NCBI GenBank assembly: GCA_037318855.1
Contig: CP134874.1
Location: 2,790,598-2,854,597 of the forward strand
Direction of reading: 5' to 3'
Length of the DNA stretch: 64,000 nucleotides
Source: Candidatus Sedimenticola sp. (ex Thyasira tokunagai)
GTDB taxonomy: Bacteria; Pseudomonadota; Gammaproteobacteria; Chromatiales; Chromatiaceae
Shown here: piece after piece, positions 53,257-63,239 of the stretch
How positions within the stretch are numbered: the first letter of the stretch is position 1
How the letters are laid out: every line of letters begins with the position of its first letter
Translations under genes and position numbers: made by a program
Notes under the pieces: model-generated
What the model saw: only the letters and a program-made list of their open reading frames with translations
Database searches by the model: none
What the model was told of the DNA's origin: nothing

Positions 53257-54750
53257 TTAATTGATGTATCTGGCTAGATTAGGGCGGCATTTGGCCCAGG
53301 CGTCGAGTTGGCGGGCTGTGTCGCGGGGACAGATGGTATCGAAGGCCTGATGAACCAACCGTGCAAATTGCTGATGCAGACCCTTGCGGGTCTCGCTGGC
53401 TTCATCATGGGGTTCGCAAGCATCTACCATCTGCTGAAACAAGCGTTCGGCAAGCTGCCAAAACAGACTACTGCTCATGGCGGCCTGACTGGCACCATCG
53501 ACCATCTGTGTCTTATAAAAGTTCATGGTAGCGCCATAGAGCCGCTTGGCGACCTGCTCCAAGCCATTCATCTCCTCTGCTAACTGCTGATACCACAACT
53601 CACCTAGATATTGGCTCTTTAATAGCAGAAGTGATTCAACAAAATCATCCGTCTGGGATACGTACTGCTCTCCCGCATTCCCCCTGACCTTCAGGCCACC
53701 TGACCAGACACCTATCGTGGTTTCATGGGTTCGTGCTCGCGTCAGGTTGAGGCTGAGTTGATAACAATCAAAACGGTTATTTCCCGTCTGCCCCATAAAA
53801 CTGAGCAGAGCCGTTAACTGACGCCAGGGGCATTTTTCACTATCCACCCATATGGCCTTGGGGACTGCTCCTGTGTGGTTAACGGCAACCGTAGGATCAA
53901 TTCCACCCTCTTTATAGCCGTGGTATACAATCCCCTCTGAATAGTGCAACCCTGCATCAGTCAATAGACAGAAATGTGAGAGCGGTATCAGTCGCCCCAT
54001 CAAACTCTGCTGCATACGTAGCGCAATCGGGCACGTCTCACCATCAGGCATCTCTTCCCACAGAGCACCACCTAGACCAGCGGTATAGAAACTCATGCTA
54101 TCTATCTGTTGATGACTAAACAGGTTCAGCCATAAGGTCTTTTGTAGGGATTCAGATTGAAGAAAACTGTGTAGATAACCCAAGAAACCAATCCACGCTC
54201 CCGACTTACCACTCGTTGGCCTTCCATTAGGCTTTGTCTTCCCCATATAACCTGGTGAGAGAACAGCACTGTTATCAGCCTTCTTTCCCCCTAAGCCAAA
54301 GCCCATCAGGGTGATCAGTAATAGGGCACGATCACCATCTGACAATGGCTTCTCTACCTGAGATGCCAGCAGTACGGTGGTATTTCCCGTAGAGATCTCT
54401 GGGAGTACGGCCCCAAAAGGCTGTATACGAGACCCTTTCAGTGCCGGCATTTGCAAAAAAGGCCGTTCCCCATAGAGCCAAAAACGGTGGTGCGATTTTT
54501 CCAGGTATTCGATACAGCGACCCGCCAGCCCCGCCGCCCCCATGGTTGCCCATGCCTCATCATCTGCCGGTGTCGCCGCCGACTGAGCAATGGCCAGTAA
54601 TAGTTTGGTGATGGCGATCTTCTCTACCGGATTACCCCCCAAGGCCCGGTACTCCGGCTGGGTAAAGATCTGGCGCAGACTGACTCGTCCCACATCCACT
54701 ACCGGTATCCACGGTTCATCGATTAGGTTGAAGTGATTTTCTGGTTCCAT
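53257..54750 (-). CDS. cse1: Cse1 (Cas8e) large subunit, type I-E
   Basis: 497 aa. Starts MEPENHFNLIDEPWIPVVDVGRVSLRQIF, the standard FNLIDEPWIPV opening, and ends in the four-helix bundle region. Recognises the PAM and recruits Cas3. 9 bp after cas3. The frame is intact, in contrast to cas8c of the other locus. Confidence 0.95.
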   Translation of the reverse strand: MEPENHFNLIDEPWIPVVDVGRVSLRQIFTQPEYRALGGNPVEKIAITKLLLAIAQSAATPADDEAWATMGAAGLAGRCIEYLEKSHHRFWLYGERPFLQMPALKGSRIQPFGAVLPEISTGNTTVLLASQVEKPLSDGDRALLLITLMGFGLGGKKADNSAVLSPGYMGKTKPNGRPTSGKSGAWIGFLGYLHSFLQSESLQKTLWLNLFSHQQIDSMSFYTAGLGGALWEEMPDGETCPIALRMQQSLMGRLIPLSHFCLLTDAGLHYSEGIVYHGYKEGGIDPTVAVNHTGAVPKAIWVDSEKCPWRQLTALLSFMGQTGNNRFDCYQLSLNLTRARTHETTIGVWSGGLKVRGNAGEQYVSQTDDFVESLLLLKSQYLGELWYQQLAEEMNGLEQVAKRLYGATMNFYKTQMVDGASQAAMSSSLFWQLAERLFQQMVDACEPHDEASETRKGLHQQFARLVHQAFDTICPRDTARQLDAWAKCRPNLARYIN

Positions 54751-54759
54751 AGAAGCCCC

Positions 54760-57366
54760 TCAGTGGGTATTTTTTCTGGCCTGATAGCCGATTTTGTTGT
54801 CATAACTCAATTGATACTCACCACTGGCGGCCCCACCACTCAGGCCATACAGCTCTCCATCGGGCTGAATCAGGACGATGCGTAGCCCACTGGTCTCATG
54901 ATCGCGTGGCCCCAGATAGAGATAGTCCTGCAACCATGCCAGTGACTTTCGGGAAACCGGATTTGGGGCCTGTTCAGGGGGAACGGTGACAAGATGCCGA
55001 TGTAGAGTGGCGGCCCGTTGCCGCCATATCCGCCGCCCTTCGGCCTTGGGGTAGCGGGGTAGACGCAGGGTTTCACCGTTTGCCAGAGTTACCTCCGTGG
55101 CCCGTGCAGATTCTACTGTGCGTATTGAACGCACTATCAGTACCTCGACCGACTCCCAATCGCTGTAACGGGTCGTGGCCTGTTCATCGGAAGATTCGCT
55201 TCCAACATAAGACAGTCCAACCCTGGCCAACTGTTTAAGCTGTTGGCGTCCCTTGCGGTATCGATTGCCGTGCTCCAGCTCATGGTGCCACTGCGCCATC
55301 GATTCAGTTTCCTTTCTTATTTGATAAGTGGCCTCGATGAGGGGGCGAATATCACCAGGAAGATCCACACGCTGTCGTGACTGCCATACCTCCAGGGTGC
55401 GACAGAGCAGATAAGGGCAATAGACAAAAGCCGTCACCCCGAAGGCCTTGTAGGGGCGTTCAATCGCAGCGGTCAATTCAGGGGCCAACAGCCACGCCTC
55501 ATGTTTTGCTGTGGGTGGCCGCACGGTGTGCTGATGTCGCCACAGGCGACCCAGACGTTGTAGCACCATATCAGTTGGGCAGATACGGCTTACCAGAAAA
55601 TCGGCATCGATATCGAGCGACTGTTCCAGCACCTGGGTGCCGATCAGGATACGTCCCCGTTGAGTACGTAGGTCACCCGCACCCTTGCCATACAGTTCGA
55701 CCCACTGCGCTTCGTTCTCTGAGCGATCATCCCGGGTAAAGCGAGAGTGGAGCAGGCCACACTCAATATCATCGTCAGCAGCCCTGGCAGACAGCAATCT
55801 ATAGGCTTCCTGAGCCTCCTTCACGCTGTTCTCAATCCAGAGTACCTGTTGCCCTTCCACCGCTCGGTTTAGCACTTCCTCAATAGCGGGCTGATCCTCT
55901 TGCAATAAATGAATCCTCACAGAACGGTCCGGTAGTGGTGCTACCGGCCATTCCTGCGGTGCATCCTTCTCCTGAGGCTGAGCGGTGATCAAGGGGTAAG
56001 CTGAGCTATTGGCAGGTTGGCCCAGCAAAGCATGACGTCGCTCCGCCGTCAGGGTGGCACTGAGAATAATCACGGTGCAGTGAAGTTTACGCAGGGTTGC
56101 CACCAGCTCATCCAGCAACAGTCCGGTATAGGCATCGTAGCTATGAACCTCATCCAGGATTACCACTTTGCCAGCCAGACCGAAGGCACGCACAAAGCCG
56201 TGCCGGACATTCATCACCGCCATTAGCGCCTGATCGATAGTCCCTACTGCAAACGGTGCCAGGATGCCGCGTTTGCATGCATTGAACCAGGAGTGCCCCG
56301 GCTCGCCCTCCTCCCCCATCTCCATCGCCTGCAACCAGGCACTGCCGTGCAGCAGAAGGGGTGACCGATGGGCGCTATCGGATAGTAAAATCTTGCCTAA
56401 AAAGGAGCCTACACGTTCATGGATCTTGTCTGAGGTAAGCTGTGTTGGCAGCGCAAAATAGAGGCCGGTTGCTTGCCCTTGGCTCAGGGCGAGATAGGCG
56501 GCGTAGAGTGCTGCCTCGGTCTTCCCCAATCCCATCGGAGCCTCAAAGAGGTAGACCCCCGGCTGACAGGCTTGCTGATAGAGACACTGCTGACTCTCAT
56601 AGGGGGTAAAACCGAAAATCTCCTCGAAGCCAAGGCCCTGCTGTAACTGAGGGGTGACAAACCCCGCCCCGTCAACAGCAGACACGAAATTGGCCTGCCA
56701 CTCATCAGCCGGATCATCGAACCAGGAGCCCGAACCAATCCAGTCAGCAACGGTGGTCAGCCCTGCCACTACCCGCGCCTGGGTTTCACTGCTAATCTCA
56801 GGCCATTCACAATGTAACTGCACTTGCAGTTCAGTCAGTAACATCTCACGCGCAGTCTGCCACTGTGTACCACCAAACGGGCTATCAGCGGCCAATGCCC
56901 CATCGATCGATGGGCTATAGCCGTGGTGCAGACCAACAATCGCAGGGGTAAAACGTCCCAGATGCAGAGCACTTAATGTGAGTTGGCTCACCCCGGGATG
57001 GCCGCCCCAGTTACTCTCTTTAAGATGAGCCGTTGGCGCCAATGCAGGTGACAGGTAATCTTTACCTTGAATACTACGGTGGATCTTGAGCTGAAAAGTG
57101 GGACACACTTTGCCTACATCATGCGATGCAGCAATCAATTCTACTCCTTCAGGATAGAGTGCATGCCGAAACCACTCTGGCATACGGCTAATCAGCTCTC
57201 GGGCCACCTCACCGACAATTCTGCAATGTTCAGCGACGGTATAACCGGGCTCCACTCCCTCAGATGTTCTCCTACTCTTGGCCAAACATTGGATTGGATC
57301 TATTTTTTCTATACTTGACCCAACGCCAGTCAGCTCACTGTTTTTTAGCTTCTGTGGTCCTTTCAT
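54760..57366 (-). CDS. cas3: Cas3, type I-E
   Basis: 868 aa from MKGPQKLKNSELTGVGSS (chosen over an upstream ATG that lies near element debris). HD nuclease: HCRIVGEVARE, AASHDVGKVCPTFQ, GLHHGYS. Helicase: Walker A APMGLGKTEAAL, DEVHSYD, QVLEQSLDIDADFLVS. Normal Cas3e length. First gene of the intact type I-E operon. Confidence 0.94.
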   Translation of the reverse strand: MKGPQKLKNSELTGVGSSIEKIDPIQCLAKSRRTSEGVEPGYTVAEHCRIVGEVARELISRMPEWFRHALYPEGVELIAASHDVGKVCPTFQLKIHRSIQGKDYLSPALAPTAHLKESNWGGHPGVSQLTLSALHLGRFTPAIVGLHHGYSPSIDGALAADSPFGGTQWQTAREMLLTELQVQLHCEWPEISSETQARVVAGLTTVADWIGSGSWFDDPADEWQANFVSAVDGAGFVTPQLQQGLGFEEIFGFTPYESQQCLYQQACQPGVYLFEAPMGLGKTEAALYAAYLALSQGQATGLYFALPTQLTSDKIHERVGSFLGKILLSDSAHRSPLLLHGSAWLQAMEMGEEGEPGHSWFNACKRGILAPFAVGTIDQALMAVMNVRHGFVRAFGLAGKVVILDEVHSYDAYTGLLLDELVATLRKLHCTVIILSATLTAERRHALLGQPANSSAYPLITAQPQEKDAPQEWPVAPLPDRSVRIHLLQEDQPAIEEVLNRAVEGQQVLWIENSVKEAQEAYRLLSARAADDDIECGLLHSRFTRDDRSENEAQWVELYGKGAGDLRTQRGRILIGTQVLEQSLDIDADFLVSRICPTDMVLQRLGRLWRHQHTVRPPTAKHEAWLLAPELTAAIERPYKAFGVTAFVYCPYLLCRTLEVWQSRQRVDLPGDIRPLIEATYQIRKETESMAQWHHELEHGNRYRKGRQQLKQLARVGLSYVGSESSDEQATTRYSDWESVEVLIVRSIRTVESARATEVTLANGETLRLPRYPKAEGRRIWRQRAATLHRHLVTVPPEQAPNPVSRKSLAWLQDYLYLGPRDHETSGLRIVLIQPDGELYGLSGGAASGEYQLSYDNKIGYQARKNTH

Positions 57367-57425
57367 TGAGCCCCCTTCTCTCCACCTATCTCTCATCCCG
57401 GCAATTCTGCAAGTCCTAACCTCAC

Positions 57426-57585
57426 AAGTGAGTCTTTGATCTCGTGAAACCTGACAGGACATCCCAGTCTCTCTCGGGGACTCGATCTTCGACCGCTGAC
57501 CGCCATGGAGAGCGAAGCGAAGACGGGTAATTCCCGGTAGCCGTGGGACCGCACTGCTTACCTGTCGTGCGCGCAGACTCGCTTA
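57426..57585. mobile_element. Nested structured-element debris with a 92-bp mini copy
   Basis: 57426-57493 is a 3' end in minus orientation (AGTGAGTCTTTGATCTCG...hairpin...CTTCGAC). At 57494-57585 a plus-orientation mini element follows, made of only a 5' end (CGCTGACCGCCATGG...GTCGTGCGCGCA) joined to the last 10 bases GACTCGCTTA. It lies just upstream of the I-E cas3. Confidence 0.75.
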
Positions 57586-57742
57586 TCTTTTTGGCTAGTT
57601 GAACTGAAACGCCAACTATTTCACGAACTAGGGGCAATTAGAATCAACTGTTTCCTCAACCTTCCTCTAGAAAGTTTCTAGTAAAAAAACCACCTCACAA
57701 ACCCCTTACCTAGCGCCTTTTCATCTCAATTACCACCTGCTC
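57586..57742. other. Non-coding gap
   Basis: 157 bp, AT-rich. No gene recognised. Confidence 0.3.
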
Positions 57743-59001
57743 GAGTTATAGTCAAATCTGGTGTTTAACCAGTTGAATCAAGCGGCGACCTGATCGACTT
57801 CTGTTACCTCAACACCCTCTTTAAATTTGATTCCGGTTATCACCTTCGCCAAGTAATCGAAACCCCGTAATCGTCTCCACTTCTTCTCGGCACACAGGCC
57901 GAGTTTGAACATCATGTGTAACATGCCGTCACGCGATAGGCAGCCCTTGGAACGCTTGGTTCGATGGCGGATTGTCCCGAAGGTTGATTCAATCAGATTG
58001 CTGGTCCGAATGCTCTGCCAGTGCTGTGCCGGAAAGTGATAGAAAGCCATCAGTTCCTCTCGGTCTTTGTGCAGACAGATGGCAGCCTTCGGATACTTCG
58101 GCTCATACGTTTTGATAAACAGATCAAAGGCCTTTTCCGCATCGGCCTGAGTCTCCGCCTGCCAGATGTTATGCAGTGCCTGCTTCGCTTTCGGCTGAGC
58201 TGACTTTGGCAGGCAGTTCAGCACGTTCATGGTCTTGTGCATCCAGCAGCTCTGCGTGGACTCCCGCACACCATCCTCAATTGCCAGAAAATGCTTCTCA
58301 CCACGCTCATTCACACCGATCACCACCAGGGCACACAGCTTCGTCTGCTCTGCTCTCAGTCCGCTGTAGACACCGTCTGCCCACACATACACCCAATGCT
58401 CCTTATCCAGGCGCTCCTCACACCAGCTCCGATATTCTTCTGCCCAGACCTGCTTCAGACGCGATACCGTGCTGGCCGACAAGCCTGTTGCATCCGGACC
58501 CACCAGCACTTTCAGGGCCTCACCCATCTCACCACTGGAAATCCCCTTCAGGTAGAGCCACGGCAGCGCCGCTTCCAGTGACTTCGTCTTGCGTACATAC
58601 GGCGGTACCAGCGCTGATCGGAACGTCACCGGCTCGCCGGTCTTCGCTCGAACTTTGGGGATCTCGACCGTGACCGGCCCCAATCCTGTCTGCAGTTTAC
58701 GAGCTGGCAGATGACCATTACGCACCACACCCGCCTTGCCATCCTCTGTCCGTCGCTCGGTGTGCTCCGCCAACAGCTCCAGCAGCTCTGCCTCTACCGC
58801 CTGGTAGATCAACTGCTCTGCACCGCTTCTCAGCAACTCTGTCAGCGGATCGATAATCGTATCTCGACCTGCCAGCTTAACAACGTTATTCTTACTCATG
58901 GTGGCGTATCTCCAATGGTTGTTTTGATGTCTCGCAACAACAAATCAACCAGATACGCCGCCCTTTTTCAACTACTCAAACACCAGATTCAGTTATAACT
59001 C
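57743..59001 (-). mobile_element. IS256-family element, copy 2, intact
   Basis: 1259 bp, ends GAGTTATAG... / ...CAGTTATAACTC. Same lineage as the copies at 14183 and 61913. No target duplication seen. Confidence 0.93.
57778..58899 (-). CDS. IS256-family transposase, 373 aa
   Basis: Intact. DDE Asp in YVWADGVYSGLR, middle motif LVVIGVNERGEKHFLAIEDG, Glu in RTSNLIESTFGTIRHRTKRSKG. Differs from copy 3 at only a few positions (for example SKNN versus SKDN). This copy supplies the empty site for the insertion at 14500. Confidence 0.95.
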   Translation of the reverse strand: MSKNNVVKLAGRDTIIDPLTELLRSGAEQLIYQAVEAELLELLAEHTERRTEDGKAGVVRNGHLPARKLQTGLGPVTVEIPKVRAKTGEPVTFRSALVPPYVRKTKSLEAALPWLYLKGISSGEMGEALKVLVGPDATGLSASTVSRLKQVWAEEYRSWCEERLDKEHWVYVWADGVYSGLRAEQTKLCALVVIGVNERGEKHFLAIEDGVRESTQSCWMHKTMNVLNCLPKSAQPKAKQALHNIWQAETQADAEKAFDLFIKTYEPKYPKAAICLHKDREELMAFYHFPAQHWQSIRTSNLIESTFGTIRHRTKRSKGCLSRDGMLHMMFKLGLCAEKKWRRLRGFDYLAKVITGIKFKEGVEVTEVDQVAA

Positions 59002-59651
59002 CCTCGGAAAGTAACCCATATTTATGGTCTGACTTCCCTTAGTGGTTCAGCAAGTTATAAGCAAACTCAACCAAAACCTGGGGGGATCAGGCCTCTTTCC
59101 TTACCGGGTAACGTGGCAGCAGTGATATGGTTTCGACTGTACAGCTACTTGGTATGGCAAGGTGAACCTATAAAGCTTTTTTCTGGTGGGAAAATAGTAT
59201 GAAATAATTTATGACCTGTAAGTGCCCAAAAGGCTATTGAAATAAATTATGTTATTTGATACGAGGACTCCCTCGTAATGACAGTCATGAATAAACAAGC
59301 AAAGTTGATTAGTCCCGGGTAGTGATCAGGGCACCCAGTTTCAGGTACTCTCAACAGCAGATAATGTTAAGTGTCAAACCGAAAACTTGGGTGGCCATTA
59401 GTGATGGTAGTTCATTGCGGTATACGCTGAGTTTGCTGTTTCGTGATTTATGTAAATCAAGCCTTCTGCATGGTTAACAAGCGAGGGGGTAACAAGTAGT
59501 TTGCCAGTGACGGTGATAGGGAAAGTTTAAGTATTTTTTTTGCAATCTTATTGTCTGGGGGCATTAGACCCTAGTAGTGCTTCAATAGGATAGCTCAGGA
59601 TGTTAATCTAGTTTTCCAATAGGCAGTTCTAACTTGTTGAGGACTGTAGTA
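59002..59651. other. 650-bp region without a recognised gene
   Basis: No ORF of note on either strand. Contains scattered AT-rich runs. Possibly the left flank and promoter of the IS630 relic. Confidence 0.3.
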
Positions 59652-59742
59652 ATGAAAAAGCGCTATGTAGTGAAATTAACATCCAACGAACGGGATCAGC
59701 TTGATAGTCTCATCAATCGTGGACGTGAAGCCGCCTACAGAA
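59652..59742 (+). pseudogene. IS630-family transposase N-terminal fragment
   Basis: Reads MKKRYVVKLTSNERDQLDSLINRGREAAYR, the usual start of an IS630-type transposase HTH, then runs into element or intron debris at about 59742. Confidence 0.65.
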
Positions 59743-59744
59743 GC

Positions 59745-59885
59745 GAGTCTCCGACCTCCAGGTAGAGACGGCCATCGCTGACCATCCCCCCCACAGATCC
59801 GGACGTGACCAATTCGGTCATCCGGTTCCTCGGTAATCAGAGGGGCAACACACCTCCGATGCATAACTTTACTACCCTGCAAACT
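59745..59885 (-). ncRNA. Group II (IIC-type) intron 3' end, domains V-VI, fragment
   Basis: Minus strand: the hairpin ACCGGATGACCGAATTGG.../CACGTCCGGATC has domain V form (about 34 nt, bulge and tetraloop region). It is followed by GTGGGGGGGATGGTCAGCGATGGCC...CTCTACC as domain VI. The reverse transcriptase is missing apart from possible C-terminal codons upstream. Confidence 0.55.
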
Positions 59886-59972
59886 CTTAGCCCATCTTTC
59901 GATTTTACTGACAACAAACCAATATAAAACAACAAGATAGACTCTCTGTTGCGCCTGTTATGGCACTACAGA

Positions 59973-60062
59973 CGCTGCCAGCCATGGAGAGCGAAGCGAG
60001 GGCTGGTAATCCCCGGTAGCCGTGAGGCCGCACTGCTTACCCGTCGTGCGCGCAGCGCGCCA
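59973..60062 (+). mobile_element. Structured element 5' fragment
   Basis: CGCTGCCAGCCATGGAGAGC... to ...GCGCGCAGCGCGCCA matches the first 90 bp of type A, then diverges. A TAAGCGAGTC motif at 60126 may be a detached other end. Confidence 0.7.
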
Positions 60063-60268
60063 AAGCTGAACTGGAGATGGAGCAAAAAGGACGGCGCGTG
60101 GCAGGCTACAAGAGCGCTGAAAGCATAAGCGAGTCTGATTCTGCCGTTGATACCGGGATCAGACACATTCCTCCGATCCTCTCCGCATCGAGCAGCCGAA
60201 CCAATATCCCTTATTCGCGTCAACATGCTATCTTTCTTTCTGATATACATCATATATTATGTGGCGAT

Positions 60269-60526
60269 ATGCTAGATACAGAAAAAATACGGTGCCGATA
60301 CTGCAATGCAGCAATAGCGGATAAAATCAGGTTTCCTAAAATAAAAATGGATGGGCTTAAATCGATCTCATACGGTATATGCGACTCGTGCGAAAAAATC
60401 ACATGGATCGTGGAGGGTGGTCCCGTGGAGATATCAGCGCTAATGGGCTGGATCAGAGCAGATGGAATCGAAAAAACGATTTTGAGTAGTTCCAGGAAGA
60501 AGAAGGCACGGAAACGCTGGGAATGA
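60269..60526 (+). CDS. Small zinc-ribbon protein, unknown function
   Basis: 85 aa from ATG 60269. Two cysteine pairs, CRYC and CDSC, about 30 residues apart should bind one zinc. A basic tail (SSRKKKARKRWE) follows. Codon use is AT-richer than its neighbours. A terminator follows 26 bp later. Not recognised as a named family. Confidence 0.6.
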   Translation: MLDTEKIRCRYCNAAIADKIRFPKIKMDGLKSISYGICDSCEKITWIVEGGPVEISALMGWIRADGIEKTILSSSRKKKARKRWE

Positions 60527-60552
60527 CCGCTTACGATGATCTTAGCCAGGCA

Positions 60553-60585
60553 TAAAAAACCGCCTTTGTAAGCGGCGGTTTTTTA
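60553..60585 (+). terminator. Rho-independent terminator
   Basis: Stem AAAAAACCGCC / GGCGGTTTTTT with a TTTGTAAGC loop, just after the zinc-ribbon gene; it can work in both directions. Confidence 0.85.
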
Positions 60586-60615
60586 TAAAGCAACGCTGGT
60601 TAAGGTGCTGCTTTT

Positions 60616-61740
60616 GTCGGCTCTTCCCCTGTTCGGGCGGGTAAGATTCACCTAACCACTCCCTCGGGATAGAGATCCAATCCTCCAAGGTGAAAGTAAA
60701 TGGCATTGGCAAACCGCTGCTTGTTGCGGAAACCTCTGCTATGCACCTTGATCATCTTTATCCGGATGTTGAGGCCCTCTGCCGGACCATTACTTACTTT
60801 CAGAACAACTGCATTCAATATTCTCCACAGATGCTTCTTGATTGTTCTGGCTACTTTCTTGATTGGGTCCAGACGACTGCGCACTGCCCATGACAACCAC
60901 CGCTCCCAGCCTTTCCGGGCCCATGTCTTGCTGACGTAGTGCCAAAGTGACATGGCAAACTCTTTGATTGCCCAGGCACGGGCAGTCTCAGTGTGCTGTC
61001 ACGTAGCGTCTTGAACCGCAGCTTCTGTCTGCGCGTCATGTTCTCTGGGTTATAGAGCCAGTCATACTTACTGCCCTTAAGATCCTCATATCCTTCACTC
61101 ATCAGCGCTTTGTGCTCTTGACGACGCACCTTGTCTACCGCCTCACCGAGATACTTGGCGACATGGAATTTATCAAAGGCTATCTTCTCTTCAGCCCCGG
61201 GCAAGCTTTCCAATGTGGCATTGATAAAGGCAGGCCATATATCCATGAAGACACTCTCTATCGCCTCTCGTTGCTCCTCCGTCAGGCTGCCATACCACGC
61301 CTTGAGCGTTGCTTTTTTACGGTCACTGCCCACATGCAGCACTGCGCCTGCATCCTGATCTGACATGACGGTCACGTAGTCATGCCGTCTCTTGAAGGCT
61401 GTTTCATCAACACCAATATGTGTCGCGGAGACCTATTCTCTTCGGACCAGACCCCGCCTGACTGCTCTCTGCATAATCCCATCAATGGCATTCCAGCTCA
61501 GGCCCATCAATCGGGAGAGCGCCGAGATGGAAGCTTCCTTCAGTCAATCGATTACGAGTGCCTCAAACATGGCGATGAATCCGGAATCAGGCTCCGCCCA
61601 GGGAGCTGATACAGTGACTACTCCATGTTCTTTACACTTCACTCGGGGCTCATCTGCCACCAGAATGGTTTTACACTGGCAGGTATCCAGATGTCGCCAG
61701 CGGCGTTTGCGTGAGTCATAGCCTGGTGAGACCTGACCTC
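60616..61740 (-). pseudogene. ISL3-family transposase, several stops and frameshifts
   Basis: Pieces in order: zinc-binding and HTH region (CQCKTILVADEPRVKCKEHG, then LSRLMGLSWNAIDGIMQRAV), DDE core (IGVDETAFKRRHDYVTVMSD; FDKFHVAKYL) and C-terminus (VSNGPAEGLNIRIKMIK). At least two in-frame stops near 61430-61550 and a frameshift near 60980. The terminal repeat GGCTCTTCCCC is at about 60620. Same family as 13751-14182. Confidence 0.85.
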
Positions 61741-61912
61741 AGGTTGAGCACACTGCTTGGTCCCCGCCTACTGCTTAACGTGTACCGTTACCCCTCCCCC
61801 TGACAGGGCTAGCGCTACTCTGGTAACTTGCCAAGGACTCTTGATACCCAGAATCTGGGCGTAAAGATCTTTATCTCTCAAAGGGGACTACGGTAATCTA
61901 CCCACTCGATCA
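61741..61912. other. Gap before IS256 copy 3
   Basis: 172 bp. No gene recognised. Confidence 0.3.
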
Positions 61913-63171
61913 GAGTTATAGTCAAATCTGGTGTTTAACCAGTTGAATCAAGCGGCGACCTGATCGACTCCTGTTACCTCAACACCATCTTTAAATTTGA
62001 TTCCGGTTATCACCTTCGCCAGGTAACCGAAACCCCGTAATCGTCTCCACTTCTTCTCGGCACACAGGCCGAGTTTGAACATCATGTGTAGCATGCCGTC
62101 ACGCGATAGGCAGCCCTTGGAACGCTTGGTTCGATGGCGGATTGTCCCGAAGGTTGATTCAATCGGATTGCTGGTCCGAATGCTCTGCCAGTGCTGTGCC
62201 GGAAAGTGATAGAAAGCCATCAGTTCCTCTCGGTCTTTGTGCAGACAGATGGCAGCCTTCGGATACTTCGGCTCATACGTTTTGATAAACAGATCAAAGG
62301 CCTTTTCCGCATCGGCCTGAGTCTCCGCCTGCCAGATGTTATGCAGTGCCTGCTTCGCTTTCGGCTGAGCTGACTTTGGCAGGCAGTTCAGCACGTTCAT
62401 GGTCTTGTGCATCCAGCAGCTCTGCGTGGACTCCCGCACACCATCCTCAATTGCCAGAAAATGCTTCTCACCACGCTCATTCACGCCGATCACCACCAGG
62501 GCACACAGCTTCGTCTGCTCTGCTCTCAGTCCGCTGTAGACACCGTCTGCCCACACATACACCCAATGCTCCTTATCCAGGCGCTCCTCGCACCAGCTCC
62601 GATATTCTTCTGCCCAGACCTGCTTCAGACGCGATACCGTGCTGGCCGACAAGCCTGTTGCATCCGGACCCACCAGCACTTTCAGGGCCTCACCCATCTC
62701 ACCACTGGAAATCCCCTTCAGGTAGAGCCACGGCAGCGCCGCTTCCAGTGACTTCGTCTTGCGTACATACGGCGGTACCAGAGCTGATCGGAACGTCACC
62801 GGCTCGCCGGTCTTCGCTCGAACTTTGGGGATCTCGACCGTGACCGGCCCCAATCCTGTCTGCAGTTTACGAGCTGGCAGATGACCATTACGCACCACAC
62901 CCGCCTTGCCATCCTCTGTCCGTCGCTCGGTGTGCTCCGCCAACAGCTCCAGCAGCTCTGCCTCTACCGCCTGGTAGATCAACTGCTCTGCACCGCTTCT
63001 CAGCAACTCTGTCAGCGGATCGATAATCGTATCTCGACCTGCCAGCTTAACAACGTTATCCTTACTCATGGTGGCGTATCTCCAAGGGTTGTTTTGATGT
63101 CTCGCAACAACAAATCAACCAGATACGACACCCTTTTTCAACTACTCAAACACCAGATTCAGTTATAACTC
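61913..63171 (-). mobile_element. IS256-family element, copy 3, intact
   Basis: 1259 bp with the same ends as copy 2. No target duplication seen. Confidence 0.93.
61948..63069 (-). CDS. IS256-family transposase, 373 aa
   Basis: Intact and nearly identical to the transposases at 14218 (after element removal) and 57778. Same DDE motifs. Recent expansion of one IS type is implied. Confidence 0.95.
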   Translation of the reverse strand: MSKDNVVKLAGRDTIIDPLTELLRSGAEQLIYQAVEAELLELLAEHTERRTEDGKAGVVRNGHLPARKLQTGLGPVTVEIPKVRAKTGEPVTFRSALVPPYVRKTKSLEAALPWLYLKGISSGEMGEALKVLVGPDATGLSASTVSRLKQVWAEEYRSWCEERLDKEHWVYVWADGVYSGLRAEQTKLCALVVIGVNERGEKHFLAIEDGVRESTQSCWMHKTMNVLNCLPKSAQPKAKQALHNIWQAETQADAEKAFDLFIKTYEPKYPKAAICLHKDREELMAFYHFPAQHWQSIRTSNPIESTFGTIRHRTKRSKGCLSRDGMLHMMFKLGLCAEKKWRRLRGFGYLAKVITGIKFKDGVEVTGVDQVAA

Positions 63172-63239
63172 TTCTGGAATCCCAGAAAAAGTGATCGGAT
63201 AAAACCAGAATGGCTGATCGGAATGGGCCAGAATATGCA

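Noticed and set aside
59745..59885. 68-aa minus-strand ORF at 59676-59882 as a gene
   Set aside because: It overlaps the domain V-VI-like RNA fold; at best the end of a lost intron reverse transcriptase.
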